Source: Halorussus salinisoli
GTDB taxonomy: Archaea > Halobacteriota > Halobacteria > Halobacteriales > Haladaptataceae
Assembly (NCBI GenBank): GCA_005239435.1
Contig: SZNP01000008.1
Span: 62,001-126,000 of the forward strand
Direction of reading: 5' to 3'
DNA length: 64,000 nucleotides
Shown: positions 27,195 through 35,722 of the stretch, piece after piece
How the letters are laid out: each line of letters begins with the position of its first letter
How positions within the stretch are numbered: the stretch's first letter is position 1
The notes under the pieces: generated by a model
The model's database searches: none
Told to the model about the DNA's origin: nothing
The model's input: only the letters and a program-made list of their open reading frames with translations
Made by a program: the position numbers and the translations under genes

Positions 27195-28094
27195 TCAGTA
27201 CGACACCCGAATCACGCGCCGGTCCTCGTCGTTTCGGACCGTCACCACGTCGCCCGTGTTCTTCCAGACGGCCCGCGGCGACCCCCAGTAGAGGTGTCGG
27301 TCGGTGTCCTCGCCCGACCCGGTGTGGAGCGTCACCGGCCGGTTCGGTTCGAGGAGGAACCCCGCGGGGAACTCGTAGGTAGTCCCGTCGGCGTTCTCGA
27401 CGGTCCACCCCGTCAGGTCCAGCGGTTCGTCGCCCTCGTAGCGGAACGCGAGGTACTCGTCGTTCTTGTTCCAGTGGTCGTACCCCCGGGCGTCCTCGTG
27501 AATCTCGTCCACGACTAGTCCGGCAGTCAACCTCGGTACGACACGCCGCCGACCCAGCACTTCGTCGGGGACGCCCACCGCCGTCGAACCGCGGGCCGGG
27601 TCGGTGTCGGGGTCCGTTTCGGATTCCGGGTCGGCATCGAGACCCTGTTCGGCGTCGGGTTTCGAATCGGCGTCGGGCATCGATTCGACGCTGGGTTCCG
27701 AGTCGGCGTCCGCTTCTCGGTCGGTATCGGCCGCTACCGGGGCCGTTCCGACTGCGACTGCGGTCACGTCGGCGTCCGGTACTTCGGTCACGCCCGTCTC
27801 CTCGCGGGCGATAAACCGGCAGAAGCAGCTCTCCTCCCCGTTCTCTTTCGCCTCCTGATACCGGAACGCGAGGTTTGCGGCGTCGAACTTCTCGAAAAAG
27901 TCGTCCCACGCGAGGGGTTCGAGATTCTCGTCGGGTTCGGCCTCCGGAAAGTCGATGCGAAGGACGCCGAGGTCCTCGTCGCCCGTTCTCGCGACGTGCG
28001 CGGGGTCGGCGTCTCTGGTCTCGACCCACCTCCGTATCTCGTCGTGGTCGGTCGTGGTCCTGGTCGCCCACCGCTTTCGGTCGTTCACTCCCAT
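27195..28094 (-). CDS. Fusion of a haloarchaeal alpha/beta domain with a lamin-tail domain
   Basis: A 299-residue protein in three parts. Residues about 1-98 are a soluble domain found in small haloarchaeal proteins (TTTDHDEIRRWVETRDADPA, then VLRIDFPEAEPDENLEPLAW and AFRYQEAKENGEESCFCRF). Residues about 105-195 are a low-complexity Asp/Pro/Ala/Glu linker. Residues about 195-299 are a lamin-tail (LTD) beta-sandwich, with YDHWNKNDEYLAFRYEGDEP, LDLTGWTVENADGTTYEFPA and WKNTGDVVTVRND. LTD domains usually occur in secreted or nucleic-acid-processing proteins; no signal peptide is seen here. The overall role is unknown. Confidence 0.75.
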   Translation of the reverse strand: MGVNDRKRWATRTTTDHDEIRRWVETRDADPAHVARTGDEDLGVLRIDFPEAEPDENLEPLAWDDFFEKFDAANLAFRYQEAKENGEESCFCRFIAREETGVTEVPDADVTAVAVGTAPVAADTDREADADSEPSVESMPDADSKPDAEQGLDADPESETDPDTDPARGSTAVGVPDEVLGRRRVVPRLTAGLVVDEIHEDARGYDHWNKNDEYLAFRYEGDEPLDLTGWTVENADGTTYEFPAGFLLEPNRPVTLHTGSGEDTDRHLYWGSPRAVWKNTGDVVTVRNDEDRRVIRVSY

Positions 28095-28201
28095 TCCCGG
28101 CCAGAGCGGCGACGTCGACCCGCTTAGCTATTCGGAGATATCGTGTGGCCGACACGACGGTCCTCGGCGGGCCGTGGTCGGCCCGAGCAATGAAACTACC
28201 G

Positions 28202-28339
28202 TCACCCGAGCGCCACGAAGACCGCGTAGGGCAGAAGGAACAGCACGACGAACATCGCCAGCAGAATCGCGCCGTATCCGGCGAGCGTTCCGAACGCGGT
28301 CAGCCACGAGGGATGGTCGAAGTCGGCGGGCAGGTTCAT
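28202..28339 (-). CDS. 45-residue single-helix membrane protein
   Basis: A short frame with ATG at 28337-28339 and TGA at 28202-28204 encodes 45 residues: a polar N-terminus (MNLPADFDHPSWLTAFGTLA), then a continuous hydrophobic stretch (GAILLAMFVVLFLLPYAVFV) and a short end. The clean amphipathic start, single transmembrane segment and good haloarchaeal codon use make it a convincing small gene. It lies between the lamin-tail gene and the 64-residue gene on the same strand. It is too short for many gene finders. Function unknown. Confidence 0.62.
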   Translation of the reverse strand: MNLPADFDHPSWLTAFGTLAGYGAILLAMFVVLFLLPYAVFVALG

Positions 28340-28437
28340 GCTCGAAGCGAGGCGGCGGTGGCCCTTAGTCCTATCTGAAGGCGTCGAGGACGCCCTCCGT
28401 CGAGGTGGCGGCGTCGCCCTATCCGCGGCGGCGAAGT

Positions 28438-28632
28438 CTATATGATGTCGCCGATACGCCGTGCCTCGCCCGAGAGGGCGGGGTCTTTCTCCACGATGCG
28501 AAGTACTTCGTGGTCGGTCACGTCGAAGTAGGACTTGCCGGTCGCTCCCTCGATGAGGTCCTTCGAGAGCCGGAACTCCGTCCCCTCGTACACCACGTCC
28601 ACGCCGTCCTCGTCGAACGCGAGCGTCGTCAT
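28438..28632 (-). CDS. DUF5800-like small haloarchaeal protein
   Basis: A 64-residue soluble protein, MTTLAFDEDGVDVVYEGTEF followed by RLSKDLIEGATGKSYFDVTD and a C-terminal region with VEKDPALSGEARRIGDII. It is mostly beta strands and acidic, like the small haloarchaeal family I believe is DUF5800. It has no known biochemical function. It is the first of the minus-strand genes after the divergent promoter region shared with the bactofilin-like gene. Confidence 0.78.
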   Translation of the reverse strand: MTTLAFDEDGVDVVYEGTEFRLSKDLIEGATGKSYFDVTDHEVLRIVEKDPALSGEARRIGDII

Positions 28633-28746
28633 ACCCCCGCGTTTGACCGCGCCATTTAAAAACCCATCAGAAGTTCTCCGAAGCGTGTTCGTTTTCCGGG
28701 AGTTGTCTGACGGAAGTTTATTAGGTTTGAATCGAAAGCTACCGAT

Positions 28747-29874
28747 GTGCCGCTTGGTTCGGACCCGTTGGACGAGTTAGCGATTCCGGACGGAACGACC
28801 GTCGAGGAGCACGACCTCGTGACCGACGGCGACGTCATCGTCGGGGGACAGAGTACGGTCGAGTTCGGCATCCGCGGCCACAACGTCATCGCGGGCGAGC
28901 GCGTGCAGTTCGACGGCCACATCGAGGCCGAGGCCGACTGTCGCCTCGACATGTGGTCGGACGTACAGGACAACGTACTCGTCGGCCGCGACGCCTACCT
29001 CGGCGAACGCGTCCACATCGGCGGTCGCCTGATGGTCAGTGGCGACCTCGACATCGGCGACGACGTGGACATAGAGGAGGGGTTCGAGGCCAACGGATGG
29101 ATCGTCATCCGGAACCCGATGCCGACCATCGTGTTCGTCTTCGTCTACCTCCAGCAACTCCTCCGCATCGGCGAGGAGGAGGCCGCCGAAGAGGTCGTCT
29201 CCGAACTGCTCGAAAACGAAGAGGTCGAGGCCGACCCCGTCGTCGTCCCCCGAAACGGGCACGTCAGCGACGACTCGTGGCGAGTCTCGACGCCCGCAAC
29301 CATCGGAGACGACTGCCGTCTCCACGGCAACATACGTGCCGAGTCCATCGAGGTCGGCGAGCGAAACGACGTGTTCGGTAGTCTCCGTGCCCGCGGCGAC
29401 ATCTCGGTCGACGAGGGCACGGTCATCCACGGCGACGTGACCACCCGGAGCGGGACAGTCGATCTCGCCGACGACGTGGAGATTCGCGGCGACGTCTCCT
29501 GCGAGGACCTCCACTTCCACGACGGCGCGGTCGTGGACGGGACGATGCGCGCGAGCGGCGAGATGTCGATGGTGCAGGGCGGGACCCACGAGCGAATCGC
29601 CGCCGACGGCGACGGTGGCCGGAAGCGATTCCACGGCGACAAGGAGAGCGACGAGTCCGGCGAGAGCGAGAGTTCCGAAGACGACGAGTCCGCCCGAACC
29701 GACGACGATGACGGGGCAGACGGAACCGACGTCGGAACTGACGAAGACACCGGCGAGAGCGAGGACACCGACGAGACCGCCGGGCGTGACGCCGACGAGA
29801 CCGGCGACACCGAAGCCGAGTCCGACACCGAACCCACCGACGAGAGCGAGTTCGACTTCGAGAGCGACGAGTAG
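28747..29874 (+). CDS. Bactofilin-like polymer-forming protein
   Basis: A 375-residue protein. The bulk (about residues 10-290) is a right-handed beta-helix built of short repeats such as VTDGDVIVGGQ, GERVHIGGRLMVSGDLDIGD, RARGDISVDEGTVIHGDV and VDLADDVEIRGDVSCEDLHF, as in polymer-forming cytoskeletal (bactofilin) proteins. A hydrophobic segment interrupts it near residues 120-140 (MPTIVFVFVYLQQLL). The last about 80 residues are an Asp/Glu/Ser-rich tail. The GTG start is supported by the TATA-like TTTATTAG at about 28715-28722. Self-assembly is inferred from family; a second such protein starts at 63444. Confidence 0.82.
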   Translation: MPLGSDPLDELAIPDGTTVEEHDLVTDGDVIVGGQSTVEFGIRGHNVIAGERVQFDGHIEAEADCRLDMWSDVQDNVLVGRDAYLGERVHIGGRLMVSGDLDIGDDVDIEEGFEANGWIVIRNPMPTIVFVFVYLQQLLRIGEEEAAEEVVSELLENEEVEADPVVVPRNGHVSDDSWRVSTPATIGDDCRLHGNIRAESIEVGERNDVFGSLRARGDISVDEGTVIHGDVTTRSGTVDLADDVEIRGDVSCEDLHFHDGAVVDGTMRASGEMSMVQGGTHERIAADGDGGRKRFHGDKESDESGESESSEDDESARTDDDDGADGTDVGTDEDTGESEDTDETAGRDADETGDTEAESDTEPTDESEFDFESDE

Positions 29875-30100
29875 TTCCGCGTCCGAATTGACGTCCGACC
29901 CTCGACAATATACACGTTGCTCTAAGAATCGTTTTCGATTACTTCGTAGCTTCGAATATATCTTTAGCCGTTCCTCGTCTGTCGATGCGTCTCCGCGCTC
30001 CGACCGCCACTGGTCGCTATCGGGGATAATGTAATAAACATTGAGCCTGAAAGGACTCACGAAACATGGGAGAGAGGTTCAGACATGGCAGGTGGTATCG

Positions 30101-30952
30101 ATGCACTCGGTAGTGTTGACGAAGGGCGTCCCCGACTTCCGTGAGGGACAGGTGTCGTTCGACGAGGACGGCCACCTCGAACGCGGTGCGACCCCTACGG
30201 TGATGAACCCCAACGACGAGTTCGCGCTACAGGCCGCCCTCCAGACGAAAGTAAAGCAGGGCGGTCGGGTCAGCGTGATGAGCATGGGACCGCCCGGCTA
30301 CGAGAGCGTGCTGGAGGAGGCGATGAGCGTCTACGCCGACGACCTCTACCTGCTGTCGGACCGGGAGATGGCCGCGGCCGACACGTGGTCCACCTCCATC
30401 ACGCTCTCGGCGGGCATCGAGAACATCGACGGCGACCCCGACATCGTCTTCGCGGGGTTCAAGACCGCGGACGGCGAGACGGGCCAGACCGGCCCGCAGA
30501 CCAGTTGGTGTCTCGACCGGCCCATCGTGACTCACGTCATCTCGCTGGAGGTCGACGAGGAGGAAGGCCGACTTCGCGCGAAGCGACTCGTGGAGGGCGA
30601 CGTGGACGAGATAGAGACCGTCGAGGCTCCCCTGCCCGCGTTCGTCGTGACCGACCCCGAGTTCGAACCCTCGTATCGGCGGGCCGAGCATCGACTCCGC
30701 CACAAGCGACTCAGGAGCGAGACCGAGGACCGCGTCGAGAACTACGAGGACCACCTCACGTCGTGGAGCGCCGAGGAGCTCGACCTCGACCCCGACTTCA
30801 TCGGACTCGACGGGTCGCCGACCATCGTCTCGGGCGTGGACCCGATTCCGAAGGCTCCCTCCGAGCGCGAGGCGACGATGGTCGAACCCGACGACGAGGC
30901 GGGGATGGAGCAGGTCCTCGAAACGATGCGGCCACTCGCGGGAGGTGACTGA
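30101..30952 (+). CDS. fixA: Electron transfer flavoprotein beta subunit (FixA type)
   Basis: A 283-residue ETF beta subunit. It opens MHSVVLTKGVPDFREGQVSF, then has NPNDEFALQAALQTKVKQGG near residues 45-64 and a nucleotide-binding region with VFAGFKTADGETGQTGPQTS near 122-141, where the TGQTGPQ stretch contacts the nucleotide. ETF beta pairs with alpha to carry FAD and pass electrons to a quinone oxidoreductase. The ATG at 30101 is chosen because the family begins at this strand; the frame to 30041 has no similar residues. It heads the fixA-fixB-fixCX operon, and the start of fixB is 2 bases after its stop. Confidence 0.9.
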   Translation: MHSVVLTKGVPDFREGQVSFDEDGHLERGATPTVMNPNDEFALQAALQTKVKQGGRVSVMSMGPPGYESVLEEAMSVYADDLYLLSDREMAAADTWSTSITLSAGIENIDGDPDIVFAGFKTADGETGQTGPQTSWCLDRPIVTHVISLEVDEEEGRLRAKRLVEGDVDEIETVEAPLPAFVVTDPEFEPSYRRAEHRLRHKRLRSETEDRVENYEDHLTSWSAEELDLDPDFIGLDGSPTIVSGVDPIPKAPSEREATMVEPDDEAGMEQVLETMRPLAGGD

Positions 30953-30954
30953 CC

Positions 30955-32538
30955 GTGGCCGACGAGAACGCCGACGTGGACCTCGACCCGAGCGAGTACA
31001 CGGTAGACGAACTGAAAGAAAAGCTCGCGGCTGTCGAGAACCCCTCGGACCTCGACGCCGTGCTGGCCGCCGAGCGGGAGGGCGACGACCGTAAGACCGC
31101 CAGAGAGGCCATCCAGCGCCGGATCGACGAGCTGGAGGAGGAGACGGAAGGCGGGCCCGCCGACACCGACCACGAGGAGGAGTACGCGGACGAAGGCGGC
31201 ACCGACGCGCCCGAAACCGCCGGCGGTAGCGACGAGGGCGAAACGGAGACCGAGGGCGACGAGGCGGAAGTCACCTACGAGGTCGAGAACCAGACCCGCG
31301 ACAAGAAGCACGTCCGGGCGCTGAAGAACGGCGACTACCGCGACATGTGGGTCTACTGCGAGACCCAGGGCGGCGAACTCCTCGACGTGTCCAAGGAGAT
31401 GCTCGGCAAGGCCCGTGAACTGATGGACGCCTACAACGACGAGTACGAAGACGAGCGCGTCGTCGGCGTCCTCGTCGGCGACGAGGGGATCACCGACCTC
31501 GCCGACGACGTAGTGGCGTACGGCTCGGACGTGGCCATCTACCACGAGGACGACCGACTCGAACGATTCCGCCACAAGCCCTACACCGAAATCGTCGCGG
31601 ACATGGCCCGCGGCGGGGCGGAACCACCGAACTGGGAAACCGGCGACCCCGGCACGGAACCCACCGCGGAGTGGCGCGACTACGACAAGCCCCGCTACTT
31701 CCTCTTCCCGGCGACCAACAACGGCCGGGACCTCTCGGCGCAGGTGCAGGGCGAACTCGACTCCGGGTTGGCCAGCGACTGCTCGGGACTGACTATCGAG
31801 GAGGAACTCGTCTCGAACCCGGTCAAGACCGGCGAACCCGGCGAGAAGGTGGAGTTCGAGCGCGTCCTGCACATGAAGCGCCCGGACTTCTCGGGCTTCG
31901 AGTACTCCACCATCCTCTGTCTCGACAACCCCGGCCGGGAGTTCCACCCGCAGGGCTGTTCGGTGATTCCCGGCAGTTTCGACCCCATCGAACCCGACTA
32001 CGACCGCGAGGGAGAGGTCGTCGAACACGACCTCGAACTCGAAGACGACTGGTTCCGGGTCGACGTGACCGAGTTCGACCGCCTCGACGAGGGTGTGGAC
32101 CTCACGGGTCACGAGGTCGTCGTGGCCCTCGGCCGCGGCATCGGCGACGACCCGACGAAGGGCATCGAACTCGGATTGGACCTCGTGGACGCCTTCGACG
32201 ACGCCGCGTTCGGACTCTCGCGCGGCGTGGTCACGGCCTCCTACGACGTGGACGGCCACGTCGCCGACTACGTGGCCGAGGAGCGCCAGATCGGCGAGAC
32301 CGGCCAAGAGGTCGCCCCCGACCTCTACATCGCGGCCGGAATCTCGGGCGCGGTCCAGCACAAGGTCGGGATGGACGAGTCGGACACCATCGTCGCCATC
32401 AACACCGACCCGGACGCCCGGATTCGGGACTTCAGCGACTACTTCATCGAGGGCGACCTGTTCGAGGTGCTTCCCCGCCTCGTCGAGTCCATCGAGGAGG
32501 GCGAACTGACGATGAAAGCGGAGGCAAGCGATGACTGA
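30955..32538 (+). CDS. fixB: Electron transfer flavoprotein alpha subunit (FixB type) with an N-terminal extension
   Basis: A 527-residue alpha subunit, about 200 longer than usual. The first about 110 residues are an added acidic region with a short helical module (YTVDELKEKLAAVENPSDLD, then RIDELEEETEGG) and a disordered linker. The ETF alpha domain starts near residue 113 (DMWVYCETQGGELLDVSKEM). The FAD-binding C-terminal domain has VVALGRGIGDDPTKGIELGL near 390 and YIAAGISGAVQHKVGMDESD near 460, followed by INTDPDARI. GTG is the start. The stop overlaps the fixCX start by 8 bases, which supports coupled expression of a bifurcation-type ETF complex. Confidence 0.9.
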   Translation: MADENADVDLDPSEYTVDELKEKLAAVENPSDLDAVLAAEREGDDRKTAREAIQRRIDELEEETEGGPADTDHEEEYADEGGTDAPETAGGSDEGETETEGDEAEVTYEVENQTRDKKHVRALKNGDYRDMWVYCETQGGELLDVSKEMLGKARELMDAYNDEYEDERVVGVLVGDEGITDLADDVVAYGSDVAIYHEDDRLERFRHKPYTEIVADMARGGAEPPNWETGDPGTEPTAEWRDYDKPRYFLFPATNNGRDLSAQVQGELDSGLASDCSGLTIEEELVSNPVKTGEPGEKVEFERVLHMKRPDFSGFEYSTILCLDNPGREFHPQGCSVIPGSFDPIEPDYDREGEVVEHDLELEDDWFRVDVTEFDRLDEGVDLTGHEVVVALGRGIGDDPTKGIELGLDLVDAFDDAAFGLSRGVVTASYDVDGHVADYVAEERQIGETGQEVAPDLYIAAGISGAVQHKVGMDESDTIVAINTDPDARIRDFSDYFIEGDLFEVLPRLVESIEEGELTMKAEASDD

Positions 32539-34198
32539 CGACTACGAACACTACGAGGCGGTCGTCGTCGGGGCCGGTCCCGGCGGGGCCGCGGCGGCGG
32601 CGGTACTGGCGCGAAACGACGTGGAGACCCTCGTACTCGAACGCGGGGTCGAAGCCGGGTCGAAGAACGTGACGGGCGGACTCATCTACGCCGAGGAGTC
32701 CGCCCCGTACACCATCGACGGACTGTTCCCCGACTTCCGAGAGGAAGCCACCGAACGACCGGTGACCGACTACTACCTCCACAACGTCGCGGGAGAGAAG
32801 GTCAAGACCTTCGACATCACCGACCTCCACGAACACGACACCGAGTGGTCCGACGCGGTGCTGCGCCGGAAGATGGACTCGTGGATGGCCGACCGCGTCC
32901 ACGAGATGGCCAGCGAGACCGGCGGCGGTCTCCTGACCGACGTGCGAGTGAACGGCCTGCTCCGGGAGGACGGCGAAATCGCCGGCGTGACCTGCGACGA
33001 ACTCGACCCGATTCGGGCCGATCTCGTCGTGGCCGCCGACGGCGTGAACTCCGAGCTGGCCCGCGACGCGGGCCTGATGGACTGGGAGGACCCCGACGAG
33101 TGGTTCCAGGGCGTCAAAGCCGTCGTGGACGTGCCCGAGGACGTCATCGCCGAGCGGTTCGGCGTCGGCGAGGACGAGGGCGCGGCCCACCTCTTCTCGG
33201 GCGACCTGTTCGAGGACGTTCGCGGCGGCGGGTTCGTCTACACGAACGAGGATTCGCTGTCCATCGGGTCGGTCTTCCACCTCGACAGCATCGTGGAACA
33301 GGAGGCCGAACCCCACCAGTTGCTCGACAACCTGCTCACCCATCCACTGCTCGCCGACTGGCTCGAAGGCCACTACGACGAAGTGGAGTACAGCGCGAAA
33401 CTGGTACCCGACTCGAAGAAGGCCGCGCTTCGGTCGCCACACGAGGGTCGCCTCCTCGTCGTCGGCGACGCCGCCGGGCAGATGCAGGCCCAGGGCCCAA
33501 TCATCAAGGGGATGAACCACGCCGTGAGCGCGGGCGCACTCGCGGGCGAGGCGTTCGCGGAGGCGAAGTTACGCGGTGAACCGGACCAGGCGGGTGACCT
33601 CTACGAGCGAAAGCTCCGCGACGAGGGCGTCATGGGCAAACTCAGACCCAAGGGGTATCGGGTCGCCAGCGCGCTCGGCGAGCGCGATTCGGTGGCGAAT
33701 CTGACCGACTCGCTCCTCACCTCGTCGGTCGGCCGAACCGCAGTCTCGCTGTTCGGCGGGACGCTGGAGCGACTCTACTCGTCGCCGACCCTCTCGCAAA
33801 TCGTGCCCGACACCCGGACGCCCTACGTCACGCTGCCGACCGTCATCGCCGAGGAACTGGGCGAGCGCGTCTCGGGCGAGGCCGACTTCGAACCGAAGGA
33901 CCTCGCCGCGCGCATCGGCGACCTGACCTACGACACCGACGTGGGCAACCCCCACATCGAGTTACGGGACGCCTCGGTCGAGGCCAGCGGCGCGGCCGTC
34001 TACGCCTGTCCGGTCAGCGCGAGGGACTTCGGCGGCGGGTGCTACCGCGAGGAGACGGTCAAGACCAACGGGAGCGAACAGAAGCGCGTAAGCCTCGACA
34101 CCCAGCCCTGCGTCGAGTGTGGAACCTGCGCGGTGGTCGCCGATACCGACTGGGAACATCCTCGCGGCGGCAAGGGCGTCGAGTACAAGGAAGGCTGA
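32531..34198 (+). CDS. fixC: ETF:quinone oxidoreductase FixC fused to ferredoxin FixX
   Basis: A 555-residue fusion. The FixC part (about 1-450) is a flavoprotein with the FAD loop VVVGAGPGGAAAAAVLARND near residues 10-29 and LVVGDAAGQMQAQGPIIKGM near 312-331. The FixX part (about 460-555) is a ferredoxin domain with VYACPVSARDFGGGCYREE and CVECGTC, then the family end WEHPRGGKGV. These give the cysteines for a [4Fe-4S] cluster. The complex would take electrons from ETF to quinone, and in the bifurcating Fix system also to ferredoxin. Fusion of FixC and FixX in one chain is unusual compared with the separate bacterial genes. Confidence 0.9.
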   Translation: MTDDYEHYEAVVVGAGPGGAAAAAVLARNDVETLVLERGVEAGSKNVTGGLIYAEESAPYTIDGLFPDFREEATERPVTDYYLHNVAGEKVKTFDITDLHEHDTEWSDAVLRRKMDSWMADRVHEMASETGGGLLTDVRVNGLLREDGEIAGVTCDELDPIRADLVVAADGVNSELARDAGLMDWEDPDEWFQGVKAVVDVPEDVIAERFGVGEDEGAAHLFSGDLFEDVRGGGFVYTNEDSLSIGSVFHLDSIVEQEAEPHQLLDNLLTHPLLADWLEGHYDEVEYSAKLVPDSKKAALRSPHEGRLLVVGDAAGQMQAQGPIIKGMNHAVSAGALAGEAFAEAKLRGEPDQAGDLYERKLRDEGVMGKLRPKGYRVASALGERDSVANLTDSLLTSSVGRTAVSLFGGTLERLYSSPTLSQIVPDTRTPYVTLPTVIAEELGERVSGEADFEPKDLAARIGDLTYDTDVGNPHIELRDASVEASGAAVYACPVSARDFGGGCYREETVKTNGSEQKRVSLDTQPCVECGTCAVVADTDWEHPRGGKGVEYKEG

Positions 34199-34214
34199 GG
34201 ACGCTTGCGACACC

Positions 34215-34613
34215 ATGAGCGACTACCGCGACCGAATCGCCGCCCTCGCCGAGCGCGCCCGGGCCGACCGTCGGGCGTTCGACCCGCCCGCCGACCCGCC
34301 AGACGACGAGCGTGCCGTGGGCTACCTCCGGGACGGCGTCGGCGAAGTGGTCGCGGTGTACGTCGAGGCCAGGACCGGCGAGTACGTGCCACTCGACGCC
34401 GAGGAGATGGACGGACTGGAACAGGCGATGAACGACTGGTTGGAACTGTACGCACGGTGTCACGGCCGCGAAGTAGAGGCCGAGTTTACGGTCCGGGAGG
34501 TCGCGGAGGGCGTCGTCGAGACCCGCGACGTGGTCACGACGGCGCAACTGCTGACCGGCGTTCCGGACAGGGAGTCGGGAGTCGCGTGGCGGTCGAGCAG
34601 TCGCAGTCGATAG
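34215..34613 (+). CDS. Hypothetical protein at the end of the fix operon
   Basis: A 132-residue soluble, acidic and mostly helical protein. MSDYRDRIAALAERARADRR begins a charged helix, then VGYLRDGVGEVVAVYVEART, a helical core (EEMDGLEQAMNDWLELYARC) and VREVAEGVVETRDVVTTAQL. It has a single cysteine and no known motif. It starts 16 bases after fixCX on the same strand, so it is probably in the operon, and an accessory role for the ETF complex is possible. I do not recognise a family. Confidence 0.65.
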   Translation: MSDYRDRIAALAERARADRRAFDPPADPPDDERAVGYLRDGVGEVVAVYVEARTGEYVPLDAEEMDGLEQAMNDWLELYARCHGREVEAEFTVREVAEGVVETRDVVTTAQLLTGVPDRESGVAWRSSSRSR

Positions 34614-34688
34614 GCGAACGACAGGCCGACCAGACCACGGGTTCCGCCTCGCCGACTGACCGACTTGGGCGGGACTGAAAGGGGCCGC

Positions 34689-34731
34689 CCGGTCGCGGTC
34701 ACGCGAGCGAAACGAGTGTGACCGCGACCGG
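34689..34731. repeat. Perfect 14-bp inverted repeat downstream of the fix operon
   Basis: CCGGTCGCGGTCAC at 34689-34702 pairs exactly with GTGACCGCGACCGG at 34718-34731, with a 15-base loop containing GAGCGAAACGAG. It follows GGGACTGAAAGGGGC 76 bases after the last gene. The loop and the ACTGAAAG string also occur in the composite repeat copies, so it may be a related element. It could act as a transcription-end structure, though archaeal terminators are usually T-rich rather than hairpins. Confidence 0.5.
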
Positions 34732-34907
34732 CGAGGGCCTTCTGCCCGTTTGCCTCGTAGTTTCTGTGACGGTTCGTAGCGAACGATTGGGAGTTTTCCA
34801 AACTGCGCTCCACATCGAAACGGGCAGCGTTGCAGTGAGTACAGTAAAAACACCCCGTCCGAACGCGAGAAAAGATTAAGTGACCTCGGAGTGTGTTATC
34901 ATTGAAC

Positions 34908-35639
34908 ATGAAGTTCTCGGAAACGCTGGAGTTCGAACACGAAGACCGGAAACGCATCTACGAGTACGTCGAGAGTCACGGCGAGGTAGACGCCGAGGAG
35001 ACCCGCGACCGGTTGCACGTGGACCCCGGCGGGTTCCGCCACCACGTCGCCATCCTGAAACGCGACGGCTATCTGGAGGAGCACGACGGGAAGTTGCGGG
35101 CGTCCTTCGAAGAGGGCGCGGCCGAGGAGTACGAGACCGAGGGCGTGGAGTTCACCATCCGGCCAGCGCGACAGGAGGACCTCTCGGGCATCGTCGGCGC
35201 GATTCGCCGGGTCGCCGAACAGGGAAGCTACATCGTCGCCGAGAGCGTAGCCGACGAAATCGACCACGACGAGGCGCTGCTCCGGCACAACGAAATCGAG
35301 TCCCGAATGTTCTTCGTCGCCACCGTGGACGACGACGTGGTCGGGTGGGTCCACCTCTACGCACCGGAGCTCGACAAGTTGTCCCACACCGCGGAGTTGA
35401 CCGTGGGCGTTCTCGACAACTATCAGGGCCTCGGCATCGGGAGCCACCTGCTCGAACGCGGCCTGGAGTGGGCGGCCACGAACGGCTACGAGAAGGTCTA
35501 CCAGAGCGCGCCCTCGACCAACGAGTACGCCATCGAGTTCCTGAAAGAACACGGCTGGGAGACCGAGGCGGTCCGCGAGAACCACTACAAGATAGACGAC
35601 GAGTACGTGGACGAAGTGATGATGGCGGTGGAGTTGTAG
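34908..35639 (+). CDS. Winged helix-GNAT acetyltransferase fusion
   Basis: A 243-residue protein. Residues about 1-65 form a winged helix-turn-helix (EDRKRIYEYVESHGEVDAEE, then FRHHVAILKRDGYLEEHDGK), and residues about 80-243 form a GNAT acetyltransferase. The GNAT acetyl-CoA loop is LGIGSHLLERGLEW near 185-198 (Q/R-x-x-G-x-G/A type), preceded by the strand FVATVDDDVVGWVHLY and followed by FLKEHGWETE. The fusion suggests an acetyltransferase that is recruited to, or controls, DNA. A TATA-like AGATTAAG at about 34873-34880 precedes the ATG at 34908. Confidence 0.85.
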   Translation: MKFSETLEFEHEDRKRIYEYVESHGEVDAEETRDRLHVDPGGFRHHVAILKRDGYLEEHDGKLRASFEEGAAEEYETEGVEFTIRPARQEDLSGIVGAIRRVAEQGSYIVAESVADEIDHDEALLRHNEIESRMFFVATVDDDVVGWVHLYAPELDKLSHTAELTVGVLDNYQGLGIGSHLLERGLEWAATNGYEKVYQSAPSTNEYAIEFLKEHGWETEAVRENHYKIDDEYVDEVMMAVEL

Positions 35640-35722
35640 CGAAACGAGGTCCGACTGCAAAAATCCGTTTCTCGGTCGGTTTCCTCCCGTTCTGCGTCGG
35701 TCTCGCTCGCCCGTGGTCCGGC

